A DNA stretch of 64,000 bases from Janthinobacterium sp. (GCA_025360045.1 JANYCY010000074.1:1-64000), one strand, 5' to 3'; counted from the first letter of the stretch, positions 29,760-38,186 are shown. The notes: generated from the sequence alone by a model not told the origin. Numbers and translations are program-made.

Positions 29760-31444
29760 TGCAAGATCTCTTTGGCTTCGATCGCCAACGCCTACTCGCC
29801 GCCAGCAGCATCAAACCCGAGCATTTTGACGAATTTCAACGGCTGTGTATTACGCTGGTACACGGAAGCGCCTTTCAGTTTGTACTGGCAGAAATCTACA
29901 GCCAGCCCTATAGCAATGTGTTGATCGCACAGCTGGCATCGGTACTGCAACAAAACCAGCTTGAATCAGCCAGCTTGGTGCTCGATGAAAGCATCATGGG
30001 TATTCCAGAGCTTGAAACACACCTCATCGAACTACGCCATACCGCTGGCGTAATCCACATCCTAGGTAGCAGCACTTGGTTTACCCCGGCACGCTGGGCC
30101 GAGCTGAATTTACGCCGCGATACGCTGGCGCATGAATGCCAGGCAAAACTGGTTTTCTGGCTAACGCCCGAGCAAACCAGAGATTGCGCTAACAACGCGA
30201 TTGATCTGTGGGCTTGGCGAAGTGGGGTGTATGCATTTGAAGAAACCATCGATGCGCCAATCCAAGCGGCCCCGCAGTTTTCCCCAGCATTTTCCAACCA
30301 AAGCCAACTTGATCGAGCACGGCGTATTGGGCAACTGCGAGCCTGGCTGGCGAGTGATCCTGCTCCACCAATAGCAATGCGTGGTCAACTGTGGAATGAA
30401 CTAGCTACTTTATTAGAGGACTTGGGCCAGCTCGATGAAGCGTTGCATATCCGAGGAAAGAAAGAGCTTCCCTTTTATGAAGAACTCGACGACGAACGTT
30501 CACGAGCCATTACACTTGGTAAGATTGCTGATATCTTACAGAAACGTGGTCAGCTCGATGGAGCCCTTCATATTTACGAAAATGAAGAACTCCCTCTTTA
30601 TAAAAAACTCGGTGAGTTGCGTTTATATACCGTTACGCTAGGTAAAATTGCTGATATTTGGCTGGCACATGGCCAACTCGATAAAGCCCTCCAAATCCGA
30701 GAGCAAGAACAACTGCCTATTTTTAAGCTACTCGGTGATACGCGCTCAAGCGCAGTAACACTTGGCAAGATTGCAGATATTTTGCTAATACGTGGCCAAA
30801 TCGATGAAGCGCTGCATATCAATGAGAGCGAAGTACTACCTATTTTTAAACAACTAGGCGATTTGCGTTCACACGCGATTACGCTATGTAAGATTGCCGA
30901 TATTTGGCTGGCACGTGGCCAGATCGATAAAGCCTTACATATCTTTGAAAAAGACACACTTCCGATATTTGAACAACTCGGTGATGTGTATTCACGAGCC
31001 ATGACATTAAGCAGGATGGCCGACATTTTACAAACGCGCGGACAGCTCGATACAGCACTACATATCCTTGAGAAAAACGTACTTCCAATTTTTGAGCAAC
31101 TCGGCAATATTCATTCACATGCCATAACACTTGGAAAAATCGCCAATATTTGGCAATCACGTGGTCAGATCGATAAAGCCTTGTATGTCCTTGAGAAAAA
31201 AGTGCTCCCCATATTTGAAAAACTTGGCGATAGACGAGAAGCCTTAATAAGCAAAACCAATATAGCAATGATTTTAATCCAGCGAGATGGGCATTGTGGT
31301 GAAAGAGCCAGCAGGCTGTTAGAACAAGCCTTGGCTACAGCACGAAAGATGAATTTGCCCGAAGTACTAATGATTAAAGAAATCATCAAGGAACATCCAC
31401 CTACGAAACCCCGCAAGCTAGCCAAAACTAAGCGTAAACAATAA
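29759..31444 (+). CDS. TPR-repeat protein partner of the STAND-like ATPase
   Basis: Residues 1-180 form a globular part ending in a pattern seen before TPR arrays in STAND systems: LNLRRDTLAHECQAKLVFWL, then DLWAWRSGVYAFEE. From about residue 223 to 510 there are seven units of 41 residues (consensus GQIDKALHIxEKxxLPIFEQLGD, then SHAITLGKIADIWLAR), a TPR of the kinesin-light-chain type. The C-terminus is basic (KPRKLAKTKRKQ). It has 561 residues. The arrangement, with an ATPase gene coupled to a repeat sensor gene, recalls NLR-like defence or signalling proteins split in two. Confidence 0.75.
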   Translation: MQDLFGFDRQRLLAASSIKPEHFDEFQRLCITLVHGSAFQFVLAEIYSQPYSNVLIAQLASVLQQNQLESASLVLDESIMGIPELETHLIELRHTAGVIHILGSSTWFTPARWAELNLRRDTLAHECQAKLVFWLTPEQTRDCANNAIDLWAWRSGVYAFEETIDAPIQAAPQFSPAFSNQSQLDRARRIGQLRAWLASDPAPPIAMRGQLWNELATLLEDLGQLDEALHIRGKKELPFYEELDDERSRAITLGKIADILQKRGQLDGALHIYENEELPLYKKLGELRLYTVTLGKIADIWLAHGQLDKALQIREQEQLPIFKLLGDTRSSAVTLGKIADILLIRGQIDEALHINESEVLPIFKQLGDLRSHAITLCKIADIWLARGQIDKALHIFEKDTLPIFEQLGDVYSRAMTLSRMADILQTRGQLDTALHILEKNVLPIFEQLGNIHSHAITLGKIANIWQSRGQIDKALYVLEKKVLPIFEKLGDRREALISKTNIAMILIQRDGHCGERASRLLEQALATARKMNLPEVLMIKEIIKEHPPTKPRKLAKTKRKQ

Positions 31445-31493
31445 CGCCCCCCAAAAACCACCGGCATTAAATGCCATATTCTTCCCCACGCTA

Positions 31494-31516
31494 AAGATGT
31501 ACTATAAATGCTTATT
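31494..31516 (+). promoter_or_regulatory. Probable NsrR operator before nsrR
   Basis: AAGATGTACTA-T-AAATGCTTATT matches the known 11-1-11 NsrR inverted repeat (AAGATGYATTT and its complement) at most positions. It lies 21 bases before the nsrR start, so autoregulation is inferred. Confidence 0.5.
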
Positions 31517-31536
31517 ATACAGTCCGGACAACCGCG

Positions 31537-31989
31537 ATGCGCTTGAATGTTTTTACTGATTACTGCTTGCGCACTTTGATTTACGTTGGCGTACAGAACG
31601 ATGGCATTGTGACGCGTGGGGAGATTGCCTCAGCCTATGGAATTTCTGACAACCACCTGATGAAAGTCATGAGCTTTTTGGCGCGTAATGGCTTTTTAGA
31701 CACCACCCGAGGCAAAGGCGGCGGCATGCGTTTATCTCGGCCTGCGGATCAAATAAGCGTCGGCGCTTTGGTACGCCTTAGCGAGGCAGATAGCCTTGTT
31801 GTGGAATGCTTTGATCGTGAGCATTCCAGCTGTAGCATCGGCGCGGTATGCCGCTTAAAAGGCGTATTAAACGAGGCCATGCAGGCATTTTACTGCGTAC
31901 TCGATCGCTACACCCTGCAAGATTTAATCAATAACCCTGTCGAGCTAAATGCGATTTTTAGCATTCCCTTGCTACAGGTAAAAGGCTGA
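31537..31989 (+). CDS. nsrR: Nitric-oxide-sensing repressor NsrR (Rrf2 family)
   Basis: Rrf2-type winged HTH ([19 protein letters not shown] is typical of NsrR) with three cluster cysteines Cys91, Cys99 and Cys105 ([17 protein letters not shown]). It senses NO through an Fe-S cluster and derepresses NO detoxification genes in other bacteria. It has 150 residues. No hmp or nor gene is next to it, so its targets must lie outside the window. Confidence 0.9.
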   Translation: MRLNVFTDYCLRTLIYVGVQNDGIVTRGEIASAYGISDNHLMKVMSFLARNGFLDTTRGKGGGMRLSRPADQISVGALVRLSEADSLVVECFDREHSSCSIGAVCRLKGVLNEAMQAFYCVLDRYTLQDLINNPVELNAIFSIPLLQVKG

Positions 31990-32016
31990 TCCAGCCCATT
32001 TATAAAAAGTACCATT

Positions 32017-32229
32017 ATGACCCAAATAAATAATCCCCAGCACGGCATCACGCTGGAAAAAATCCTCACTGATTTAGTCGAACACTTCGGCTGGCCAGAA
32101 CTCGCCCGTCGCATTCCGATTCAATGTTTTGAAAAAGATCCATCCATCAAATCCAGCCTAAAATTCCTACGCCGCACCCCTTGGGCAAGAACCAAGGTAG
32201 AAGAGCTGGATGCAAAAATGCGGCGTTAA
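32017..32229 (+). CDS. VF530-family (DUF2132) small protein
   Basis: A 70-residue protein with the family wording [33 protein letters not shown] and [16 protein letters not shown]. Members are small helical proteins suggested from structure to bind DNA. Function is unproven. It starts 27 bases after nsrR and may share its transcript. Confidence 0.82.
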   Translation: MTQINNPQHGITLEKILTDLVEHFGWPELARRIPIQCFEKDPSIKSSLKFLRRTPWARTKVEELDAKMRR

Positions 32230-32397
32230 GCAAAAAACTGCTTAGAAAAAGCCCTTTCAAATACATGATGCAGCGCGGCATAAACACCCTACGAAAAAAT
32301 AAATATAAATCTTTGTCATATTTTTCCAGTCTGCTACGACTAAGGGTCAGCAAGTAATCATGCTTGTTGCCTATCCAGCAAAATTTGGAGAATGACC

Positions 32398-32655
32398 ATG
32401 AATCGTATAACCGGAGCAACCTTAGCTGCTGCAGCTGCAACCCTCTTCTCTCTTGCGGCTTATGCCGAGGAAAAGCCTGCTTCACACGATGCAAGCACAG
32501 AAGTAAAGTGCGCTGGGATTAATAGCTGCAAAGGCACATCAATGTGCAAAACAGCAGATAATGCCTGCAAAGGCCAAAACGTTTGCAAAGGTCATGGTTG
32601 GTTGCCAGCTGCCAGTGCAAAAGCATGCAGCGAACATGGTGGAAAAGTTCTTTAA
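32398..32655 (+). CDS. Bufferin-type RiPP precursor (BufA2-like metallophore peptide)
   Basis: A signal peptide (MNRITGATLAAAAATLFSLAAYA) is followed by a 62-residue core with six cysteines at 38, 44, 50, 57, 63 and 77, in repeated CxGxxxCKG and ACKGQ contexts. This matches BufA2-type precursors whose cysteines are modified by the MNIO enzyme encoded next door and which bind copper in the periplasm. ATG at 32398 chosen because GGAG is 7 bases before it. The ATG at 32392 is too close. It is followed by a strong attenuator-like hairpin. Confidence 0.82.
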   Translation: MNRITGATLAAAAATLFSLAAYAEEKPASHDASTEVKCAGINSCKGTSMCKTADNACKGQNVCKGHGWLPAASAKACSEHGGKVL

Positions 32656-32672
32656 AGCCGCTATTTATTTAC

Positions 32673-32705
32673 AAAGGGGGCCTTCTCTGCCCCCTTTATT
32701 TTATT
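32673..32705 (+). terminator. Terminator/attenuator between precursor and MNIO gene
   Basis: AAAGGGGGC - CTTCTCT - GCCCCCTTT forms a 9-bp perfect stem with a 7-base loop followed by ATTTTATTT, 17 bases after the precursor stop and 10 bases before the next ATG. It probably ends most transcripts after the peptide gene, giving more precursor than enzyme. Confidence 0.75.
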
Positions 32706-32714
32706 TGAGCCGCG

Positions 32715-33551
32715 ATGCATCCACTACTCACAGGCTTTGGCCTCGGCCTTCGGCCAGAGCACTATGCAGATTTTTTAGCCCAAGCGCAGCCTGTAGATTG
32801 GCTAGAGGTTATTTCAGATAATTACCTTGTCCCTGGCGGAAAACCACTGTATTACCTCGATAAAATTCGCCGCGACTATCCAATGGTGATGCACGGCGTA
32901 GCGATGAATCTGGGCTCGATTGATCCGCTCGATTTTAATTATCTTGCCGAAATTAAAGCGCTGACCGAACGCATCGAGCCATTGGCAATTTCTGACCATC
33001 TGTGCTGGACAGGCGTAGATAACAAATACCTGCATGATTTGCTGCCGATTCCCTATACCGAAGAGGCGATCAAACATGTCGCTGGACGAATCCGGCAGGT
33101 ACAGGATTTTTTAGGCCGACGGCTGGTGATAGAAAATGCCTCGACCTATCTTGAAGCAAAAACGGATCTACACGAGTGGGAATTTATCAGCGCCATCCTC
33201 TCTGAGGCTGACTGCGACTTACTACTCGACATCAACAATATCTATGTTTCCAGCCGTAATCATGGTTTTGATCCGCTGCGCTATTTACAAGGTATTCCTC
33301 GCCAGCGTATTGCTTATATCCATTTGGCGGGCCACACCGATCATGGCGATCATTGCATTGATACCCACGATCAGCCGATTTGTGCCGAAGTATGGTCTTT
33401 ATATACTGAAGCCCTAAGGCAATGGGGAACGATTCCCACCATGATTGAACGCGATGCCAATATCCCAGCGCTACCTTTGCTACTTGCCGAGCTAAATCAC
33501 GCCCGCCAGATAGGAGCCGCCCCCCATGAATCTGCACATATGGGAGCGTGA
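32715..33551 (+). CDS. MNIO-family (DUF692) RiPP-modifying enzyme, BufB-like
   Basis: TIM-barrel multinuclear non-heme iron oxygenase. The family signatures are present: [76 protein letters not shown] and [10 protein letters not shown], which include the His/Glu/Asp iron ligands. Enzymes of this group oxidise precursor cysteines, for example to thiooxazoles, with a DUF2063 partner that presents the peptide. It has 278 residues. The last residues lie in a duplicated stretch shared with the start of the next gene. Confidence 0.9.
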   Translation: MHPLLTGFGLGLRPEHYADFLAQAQPVDWLEVISDNYLVPGGKPLYYLDKIRRDYPMVMHGVAMNLGSIDPLDFNYLAEIKALTERIEPLAISDHLCWTGVDNKYLHDLLPIPYTEEAIKHVAGRIRQVQDFLGRRLVIENASTYLEAKTDLHEWEFISAILSEADCDLLLDINNIYVSSRNHGFDPLRYLQGIPRQRIAYIHLAGHTDHGDHCIDTHDQPICAEVWSLYTEALRQWGTIPTMIERDANIPALPLLLAELNHARQIGAAPHESAHMGA

Positions 33552-33675
33552 TTACCCAAGGGATTCCAAGCATGATGCAAGTATTCGAGCTCTGCCTGTG
33601 CGACTTGCCGAGCTAGATTACGCCCGCCAGATAGGAGCCGCCCATGAATCTGCACGTATGGCAACGTGATTTACA
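33476..33675 (+). repeat. Tandem duplication at the bufB-bufC junction
   Basis: About 65-70 bases are present twice. Both copies hold TTGCCGAGCTAxATxACGC, CCAGATAGGAGCCGCC and ATGAATCTGCAC. Copy 1 is at about 33480-33550 and copy 2 at about 33600-33670, offset by roughly 115 bases. Copy 1 carries the real 3' end of the MNIO gene plus a dead start of the DUF2063 gene. Copy 2 carries a dead 3' end of the MNIO gene plus the real DUF2063 start. Confidence 0.8.
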
Positions 33676-34405
33676 GGCCAGTATTTTAACGGCCAGTGAT
33701 CAAATACAGCAGCCGCTGAATCAAGGAAGTATCAGCCGTGAGCGGGAAATTGCCGTCTATAGCGATGCCTATTTTTTACGCTTAGCAGAAGCGCTGCAGA
33801 CTAACTACCCCGCCTTATTTCAAATCTTGGGCGATGATGATTTTTACAACTTGGCCCGTGACTATATCGCCGCCTATCCTTCATCGCATCCATCGATACG
33901 CTGGTTTGGCGAGCAACTGGCCACCTTCCTTCTGCAAGCAGAGCCCTACGCCAGCGTTGCCATTTTTGCTGAGCTGGCGGCATTTGAATGGGCTTTGCGC
34001 CACACCGTAGATGCCGCCGATGCGCCCTTGATGACGTTAGAAAATTTGCAGGCGATCCCAGCTGGGGATTGGGGCCAACTGAGCTTTAAGCTGCATCCTT
34101 CCTTAAGTATTTTATCGCTGCAATGGAATGCGCCTAAGGTGTGGCAAGCGCTGATGGCTGAGGAAGCGCCGCCAGAGCCACAGAGCTTTCCTCAGCCCTA
34201 TTTAGTCTGGCGCAAGCCCGATTTAACCATCAACTGGCGCAGCGCTAATCCAGCCGAAATCCATGCCTTAAACCTACTGGCCAGCGGCGCAAATTTTTCC
34301 TCCATCTGTGAGGCGCTCTTGAGCGACGATATCAACGATGTGCCTCTGACGGTCGCAGGTTTTTTACGAACGTGGATCAAGCAGGGGCTGATTACAGCGG
34401 CTTAA
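33644..34405 (+). CDS. DUF2063-family RiPP partner protein, BufC-like
   Basis: The N-terminal DUF2063 domain (LHVWQRDLQASIL, REIAVYSDAYFLRLAEAL, YPALFQILGDDDFYNLARDY) is the peptide-binding partner of MNIO enzymes. The C-terminal half ends in a winged-helix-like stretch (VPLTVAGFLRTWIKQGLIT). It has 253 residues. AGGAG lies before the ATG. It normally overlaps the MNIO gene in such clusters. Here 92 bases separate them because of the tandem duplication. Confidence 0.87.
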   Translation: MNLHVWQRDLQASILTASDQIQQPLNQGSISREREIAVYSDAYFLRLAEALQTNYPALFQILGDDDFYNLARDYIAAYPSSHPSIRWFGEQLATFLLQAEPYASVAIFAELAAFEWALRHTVDAADAPLMTLENLQAIPAGDWGQLSFKLHPSLSILSLQWNAPKVWQALMAEEAPPEPQSFPQPYLVWRKPDLTINWRSANPAEIHALNLLASGANFSSICEALLSDDINDVPLTVAGFLRTWIKQGLITAA

Positions 34406-34574
34406 ACACCTGACAGCCAGCCGGGCTCAGGATGTGCCCCGCAATACCTTCACAGCATGGCGTAATAAACCAAACCATCACCCCCCGCTTGCCACTGCCA
34501 CGCCTTTGGACGCCTCCAATAGCATGCAAGAATGATGGTATTTCCAGACCCAACAATGAGCATGAGCCAAGCCC
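34406..34574. other. Non-coding stretch after the bufferin cluster
   Basis: No gene, repeat family or terminator was recognised in these bases. They end where the left 19-bp inverted repeat of the composite element begins. Confidence 0.4.
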
Positions 34575-34595
34575 CTAACTGATGTTACGCAGCAA

Positions 34596-34652
34596 AACCC
34601 AAATCTTGAACCACGGAGGTCACAGAGAACACGGAGTGTCACGGAAAAAAGC
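34596..34652. repeat. Family A repeat, left arm only (copy A6)
   Basis: AACCCAAATCTTGAACCACG, then GAGGTCACAGAG-type units. Its expected right arm is missing, and repeat B follows about 80 bases on. Confidence 0.8.
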
Positions 34653-34730
34653 AAGTTTTGAATTATGTTGCGTTCTAGGTTTTAAGTATTTCAAAATCCA
34701 GCAATTAGGATTCGTAACGCAGCGGGTAAC

Positions 34731-34935
34731 ACGGGGCTTAAATATCCCCAAGCTCCGAACAAGCGGGGCGGGGGATCGCTTGGGAGCGAGGCAGCGAGCC
34801 AATCCCGCACGCCGCCGACTCGATTGCCCGCAGAGCAGGGGCCTTCGTGTTATTGGTGTTGTGGCTTGGCTTCGTTTCTTGGCCACACAAGAAAGGAAGG
34901 CGCACCTCAATCAATGTGCCGAAGGCACTAAAAAG
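34731..34935 (+). repeat. Family B structured dispersed repeat (copy B2)
   Basis: The shortest of three copies. It keeps GGGG/CCCC at the left, a variable central stem based on GGGAT/ATCCC, the stem CTTCGTTTCTTG / CAAGAAAGGAAG at 34870-34899 with loop GCCACA, and the end hairpin GTGCCGAAGGCAC. Confidence 0.85.
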
Positions 34936-35086
34936 AAGATCGCTGCGTAACATCAGTTAGTAAAGCAATATGAAAGCTAAAGGCGTTTTGCACATTAATC
35001 CGAGCACAACAAGTGACCTATTTGGCCTAGCCATTTACACATTTCAATCCGATACTGCAAACTAATTGCTATCAATAGGTTTGCTC

Positions 35087-36394
35087 ATGCCCGCACAAAA
35101 AATTATCAAGGAGTGGCGCATTCTTCAACCTATCCATTTTGTACTTGGCCTCTTAATCCTACTGACCGTCACTTTATTGCTTTGGCAGCACTATGGCATG
35201 AATTTATATTTACGCTTTGACCCAAGCAATTTTACAAAAGTCAGCGCTAACGACGATAGAGATAATGGAGAAGGTAAAAGCATAGGACAGCTTAGCCACA
35301 CGCCAAACTACTGGCGTTTAAACTGCCAGCTCAAAGAAGGACATCGCTCCCCTTACTGCTCAATTGATTTAGATCTCAGCAATGGTAAGCAAGGCGTTGA
35401 TTTCTCAAAATACACAGACATCACCATTCGCTACCGCTATCAAGATCCGCGTGAACAAATCAATCTGGTCATGATTAATTTCAATGCCGAATATAGTATG
35501 GAAGATGACTATCGCAGCCAGAAATTTACCGAAATTTACTTGCCCGGCGCGATGGGCTGGAGTACGCACACATTAAAATGGAATCAATTTAATGTAGCCT
35601 CTTGGTGGATTGCCGACAAAAAAATCCCACCAAAGTGGGCTGATAATGAATTTAGCAATATCCGAGAAATTCGCGTAGCAACCGGTCTTTATCCAAAAAA
35701 GACAAATCACCAAATTGATTTGGCCTATATCGAATTAAGTGGAAAATGGATTAATAATAATACTTTACAATTATTACTCCTGCTCTTGTGGGGAGGCAGC
35801 GCCGCGTTCTGGCTTATTATTGAATTACGCCGAGCCATCCGTGCTTTACAGCGCAGCAATCAGCGCCAGCAAGATTTAGAAAATGCGCAGCATAATCTAC
35901 AAAAAACCAATCAATTACTCACAGAGCGCAGTATGCGTGATCCGCTTACCTCGGCATTTAATCGAGAAGGGCTCAACGTATTACTCGCCAATGAGCCTCC
36001 CCATGCTGCACTCAGTATGATTTTTATTGATATCGACCATTTCAAAAAAATTAATGATCAGTATGGCCATGCGATGGGTGATCAAATGCTTTGCCTATTG
36101 GCCCAGCATATTCAGCAGCAAATTCGCCCAAGCGAAAAACTGATTCGCTTAGGTGGCGAAGAGTTTCTCTTGCTTTGCCAGCACAGCAGCATTACTCAGG
36201 CCGAGCTGCTCGCTGAAAAGCTACGTTTATGGATCTTTAGCCAAAGCTGGCCTACAGAAATCCCGCTGAGCTGTAGTTTTGGTGTGGCAGAACGACAGCC
36301 AGGGGAAAGCTTTGAAGATGCGCTACATAGAGCCGATCTCGCGCTCTACCGCGCCAAAGCAGCTGGACGCAATCGGGTGGAGCTTGCTGAGTAA
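35087..36394 (+). CDS. Membrane-bound GGDEF protein (probable diguanylate cyclase)
   Basis: An N-terminal membrane helix (IHFVLGLLILLTVTLLLW), a periplasmic sensor of about 190 residues without a family I can name (beta-rich, CSIDLDLSNGKQG), a second helix (LQLLLLLLWGGSAAFWLII), a short coiled coil (QRQQDLENAQHNLQKT) and a C-terminal GGDEF domain. The active motif is GGEEF at 356-360 (RLGGEEFLLL), with IDIDHFKKINDQYGH as metal site. The inhibitory site position reads RPSE instead of RxxD, so feedback control may be weak. ATG at 35087 has AGG at the right distance. A TTG at 35066 is also in frame. Confidence 0.9.
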   Translation: MPAQKIIKEWRILQPIHFVLGLLILLTVTLLLWQHYGMNLYLRFDPSNFTKVSANDDRDNGEGKSIGQLSHTPNYWRLNCQLKEGHRSPYCSIDLDLSNGKQGVDFSKYTDITIRYRYQDPREQINLVMINFNAEYSMEDDYRSQKFTEIYLPGAMGWSTHTLKWNQFNVASWWIADKKIPPKWADNEFSNIREIRVATGLYPKKTNHQIDLAYIELSGKWINNNTLQLLLLLLWGGSAAFWLIIELRRAIRALQRSNQRQQDLENAQHNLQKTNQLLTERSMRDPLTSAFNREGLNVLLANEPPHAALSMIFIDIDHFKKINDQYGHAMGDQMLCLLAQHIQQQIRPSEKLIRLGGEEFLLLCQHSSITQAELLAEKLRLWIFSQSWPTEIPLSCSFGVAERQPGESFEDALHRADLALYRAKAAGRNRVELAE

Positions 36395-36891
36395 CAGCTG
36401 CAATGCAGCAAAACCTTGCAACACGGGTACAGAGAACAACAGGTGCAAAATTAAAACACTCGCTTTGGATTTTGCACCTGCTCTACATGGGCAAAATAAA
36501 GTGTTTTGTCCGCCCTAAGTCTCCCATCTCCCCCACACAACGCCCCTCCCCAAACGCCTTGATGCCACAAAAGCCCCTGCAAGATGTAGTCATCGCACGC
36601 CATACACTTACAAGCTTTAAATCATCGTAGGGCAGGTGAAATCCACCAGATTTTGGCATGAAATACTGCTAAAAACGGCGGGTTTCACCTGCCCTATATG
36701 ATTCACTCTCCATGGCATGGGTTTAAATTGCTACACCCTGCCTCAAGCCCCCCCAGCTCTCCCCCATCAGGAAAATCCCGTAGTTTATTCAAAAGCACTA
36801 CATTTTCTTGATTTAGATCTATATTATTTGCTGCGTACGGTTTAGCATTGCTCGCAAATCACATAGCAATCAGCATAAATAAAGGTGCAGC
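36395..36891. other. 497-base non-coding region before rbsK
   Basis: Holds repeat C2 (36622-36703) and, at 36400-36500, a stretch in which GGTGCAAAAT recurs as its complement ATTTTGCACC (a loose inverted repeat). The last 100 bases are A/T-rich and should contain the rbs promoter. No RbsR-like operator was recognised. No gene is supported. Confidence 0.45.
36622..36703. repeat. Family C inverted repeat (copy C2)
   Basis: ATCATCGTAGGGCAGGTGAA on the left and GGTTTCACCTGCCCTA on the right. The arms differ from C1 by matched changes (GGGCAGG with CCTGCCC against GGGCGGG with CCCGCC). Confidence 0.75.
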
Positions 36892-37776
36892 ATGACAAAA
36901 ATAGTCGTCGTTGGCAGCATGAATATGGATTTAGTCGTCCATAGCCAGCAGCTTCCTCGCATGGGCGAAACGCTGTTTGGCGAGCAATTTTCTACCCATC
37001 GGGGTGGCAAAGGAGCCAATCAGGCCGTTGCAGCACAGCGCCTTGGCGCATCGGTTGTAATGGTGGGCTGTGTTGGGAATGATGAATTTGGCCAAATGCT
37101 CACTGCAGGCTTGGCGGCAGAAGGGATTGATACCCGTTGGCTAAAAACCAGCCCAGACACCGCTACCGGCGTGGCGCTGATTACGCTTTGCCAAGGCGAT
37201 AACGCCATTGTGGTGGTACCAGGCGCGAATAATCAGCTCAGCCCAAGCGATGTACAAGCTGCCGAAGCGGCATTTATCGATGCCGATGTGATTCTTGCTC
37301 AGCTAGAAATCCCCTTAGCCAGCGTGATGGCTGCGGCGCAGTTGGCGCAAAAGCACGGCAAGCCCTTTTTTCTGAACCCTGCTCCCGCACAAGTGCTGCC
37401 TGCCGAATTACTGGCGCTTTGCACCCTGCTCACCCCCAATGAGTTTGAGCTACTTCAATCACTGGGCGAACCCACGGGCGATTGGAAAAAAGTATTGGCT
37501 CAGCACGCGGCGGTGATGACCAAGGGCAGCGATGGTGCTTGGTTTAATCAAAATGGCCAGCTGCAGCATCAAGCAGGTTTTAAGGTGGAATTGGTGGACA
37601 GTACTGGCGCAGGCGACACGTTTAATGGCGCGCTTGCTACTTTTTGGCACCAAGGCATTGCAGAAGCCACCCGCAAGGCTAGCGCAGCAGGCGCATTGTC
37701 GGTGACGCGTCACGGCGCACAGGGCGGCATGCCGACCCTTGCAGAACTCGAACAATTTTTAAAGAAGCAATCATGA
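36892..37776 (+). CDS. rbsK: Ribokinase
   Basis: Phosphorylates D-ribose to ribose 5-phosphate with ATP. PfkB-family motifs: GSMNMDLVVHSQQLPRMGET, HRGGKGANQAVAAQRLGA and the C-terminal anion hole with catalytic Asp, DSTGAGDTFNGAL. It has 294 residues. It is the first gene of the rbs operon, and its stop overlaps the rbsD start (ATGA). Confidence 0.95.
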   Translation: MTKIVVVGSMNMDLVVHSQQLPRMGETLFGEQFSTHRGGKGANQAVAAQRLGASVVMVGCVGNDEFGQMLTAGLAAEGIDTRWLKTSPDTATGVALITLCQGDNAIVVVPGANNQLSPSDVQAAEAAFIDADVILAQLEIPLASVMAAAQLAQKHGKPFFLNPAPAQVLPAELLALCTLLTPNEFELLQSLGEPTGDWKKVLAQHAAVMTKGSDGAWFNQNGQLQHQAGFKVELVDSTGAGDTFNGALATFWHQGIAEATRKASAAGALSVTRHGAQGGMPTLAELEQFLKKQS

Positions 37777-38171
37777 AAAAGCACGGCATATTAAATAGCG
37801 ACATCGCTCGCGTTCTCGCCCAACTGGGCCACACCGATAGCATTGTGATTGCCGACTGCGGCCTGCCGATTCCGGATCATGTAGAGCGCATCGATCTGGC
37901 GCTCAAACTAGGCCAGCCTAGCTTTTTAGATACGCTGCAAGAAATCCTAGCCGACATGCAGGTAGAGCGTGCGGTATTTGCCACAGAATGCTTGGCAAAG
38001 AATCCAACAGTTGCCGCTCAGGCAGAAGCTATGCAATTGTCAGGAATTAACATTGATTTTGTTAGCCATGAAGAGTTCAAACAGCTTTGCCATAGTGCCA
38101 AAGCCGTGATCCGCACCGGCGAAGCATCGCCCTACGCCAACATCATCCTGCATTCTGGCGTGATTTTTTAA
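37773..38171 (+). CDS. rbsD: D-ribose pyranase
   Basis: Interconverts ribose pyranose forms to speed use by the kinase. It starts MKKHGILNSDIARVLAQLGH and has DCGLPIP, and the C-terminal TGEASPYANIILHSGVIF. It has 132 residues. Coupled to rbsK. The next gene rbsA is 310 bases away because repeat A7 lies between. Confidence 0.95.
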   Translation: MKKHGILNSDIARVLAQLGHTDSIVIADCGLPIPDHVERIDLALKLGQPSFLDTLQEILADMQVERAVFATECLAKNPTVAAQAEAMQLSGINIDFVSHEEFKQLCHSAKAVIRTGEASPYANIILHSGVIF

Positions 38172-38186
38172 GGCTCTGTACAGCCC

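Larger units (their letters stand above)
34575..34960. mobile_element. TIR-bounded composite of repeats A and B (MITE-like)
   Basis: A perfect 19-bp terminal inverted repeat, CTAACTGATGTTACGCAGC at 34575-34593 and its complement at 34942-34960, encloses 386 bases. Inside are one arm of repeat A (34596-34652) and a copy of repeat B (34731-34935). There is no transposase gene. The chance open frame of 122 codons inside it follows repeat sequence and is rejected. No clear target-site duplication was found at the borders. Confidence 0.7.

Noticed and set aside
30598-31107. Open frame of 169 codons on the minus strand
   Set aside because: It is antisense to the TPR units and its periodicity simply mirrors them.
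21169-31444. One continuous defence island covering the caspase and ATPase-TPR genes
   Set aside because: The caspase proteins are exported, a GST and a LacI-type regulator lie between, and no nuclease, restriction or toxin gene is present. The two clusters are better treated separately.
33552-33643. Frameshifted or broken bufB
   Set aside because: The bufB frame is complete and the extra sequence is explained by the tandem junction duplication.
34582-34950. Open frame of 122 codons on the plus strand
   Set aside because: It is made of repeat A and repeat B sequence inside the TIR-bounded element, and the frame is not conserved in the other copies.
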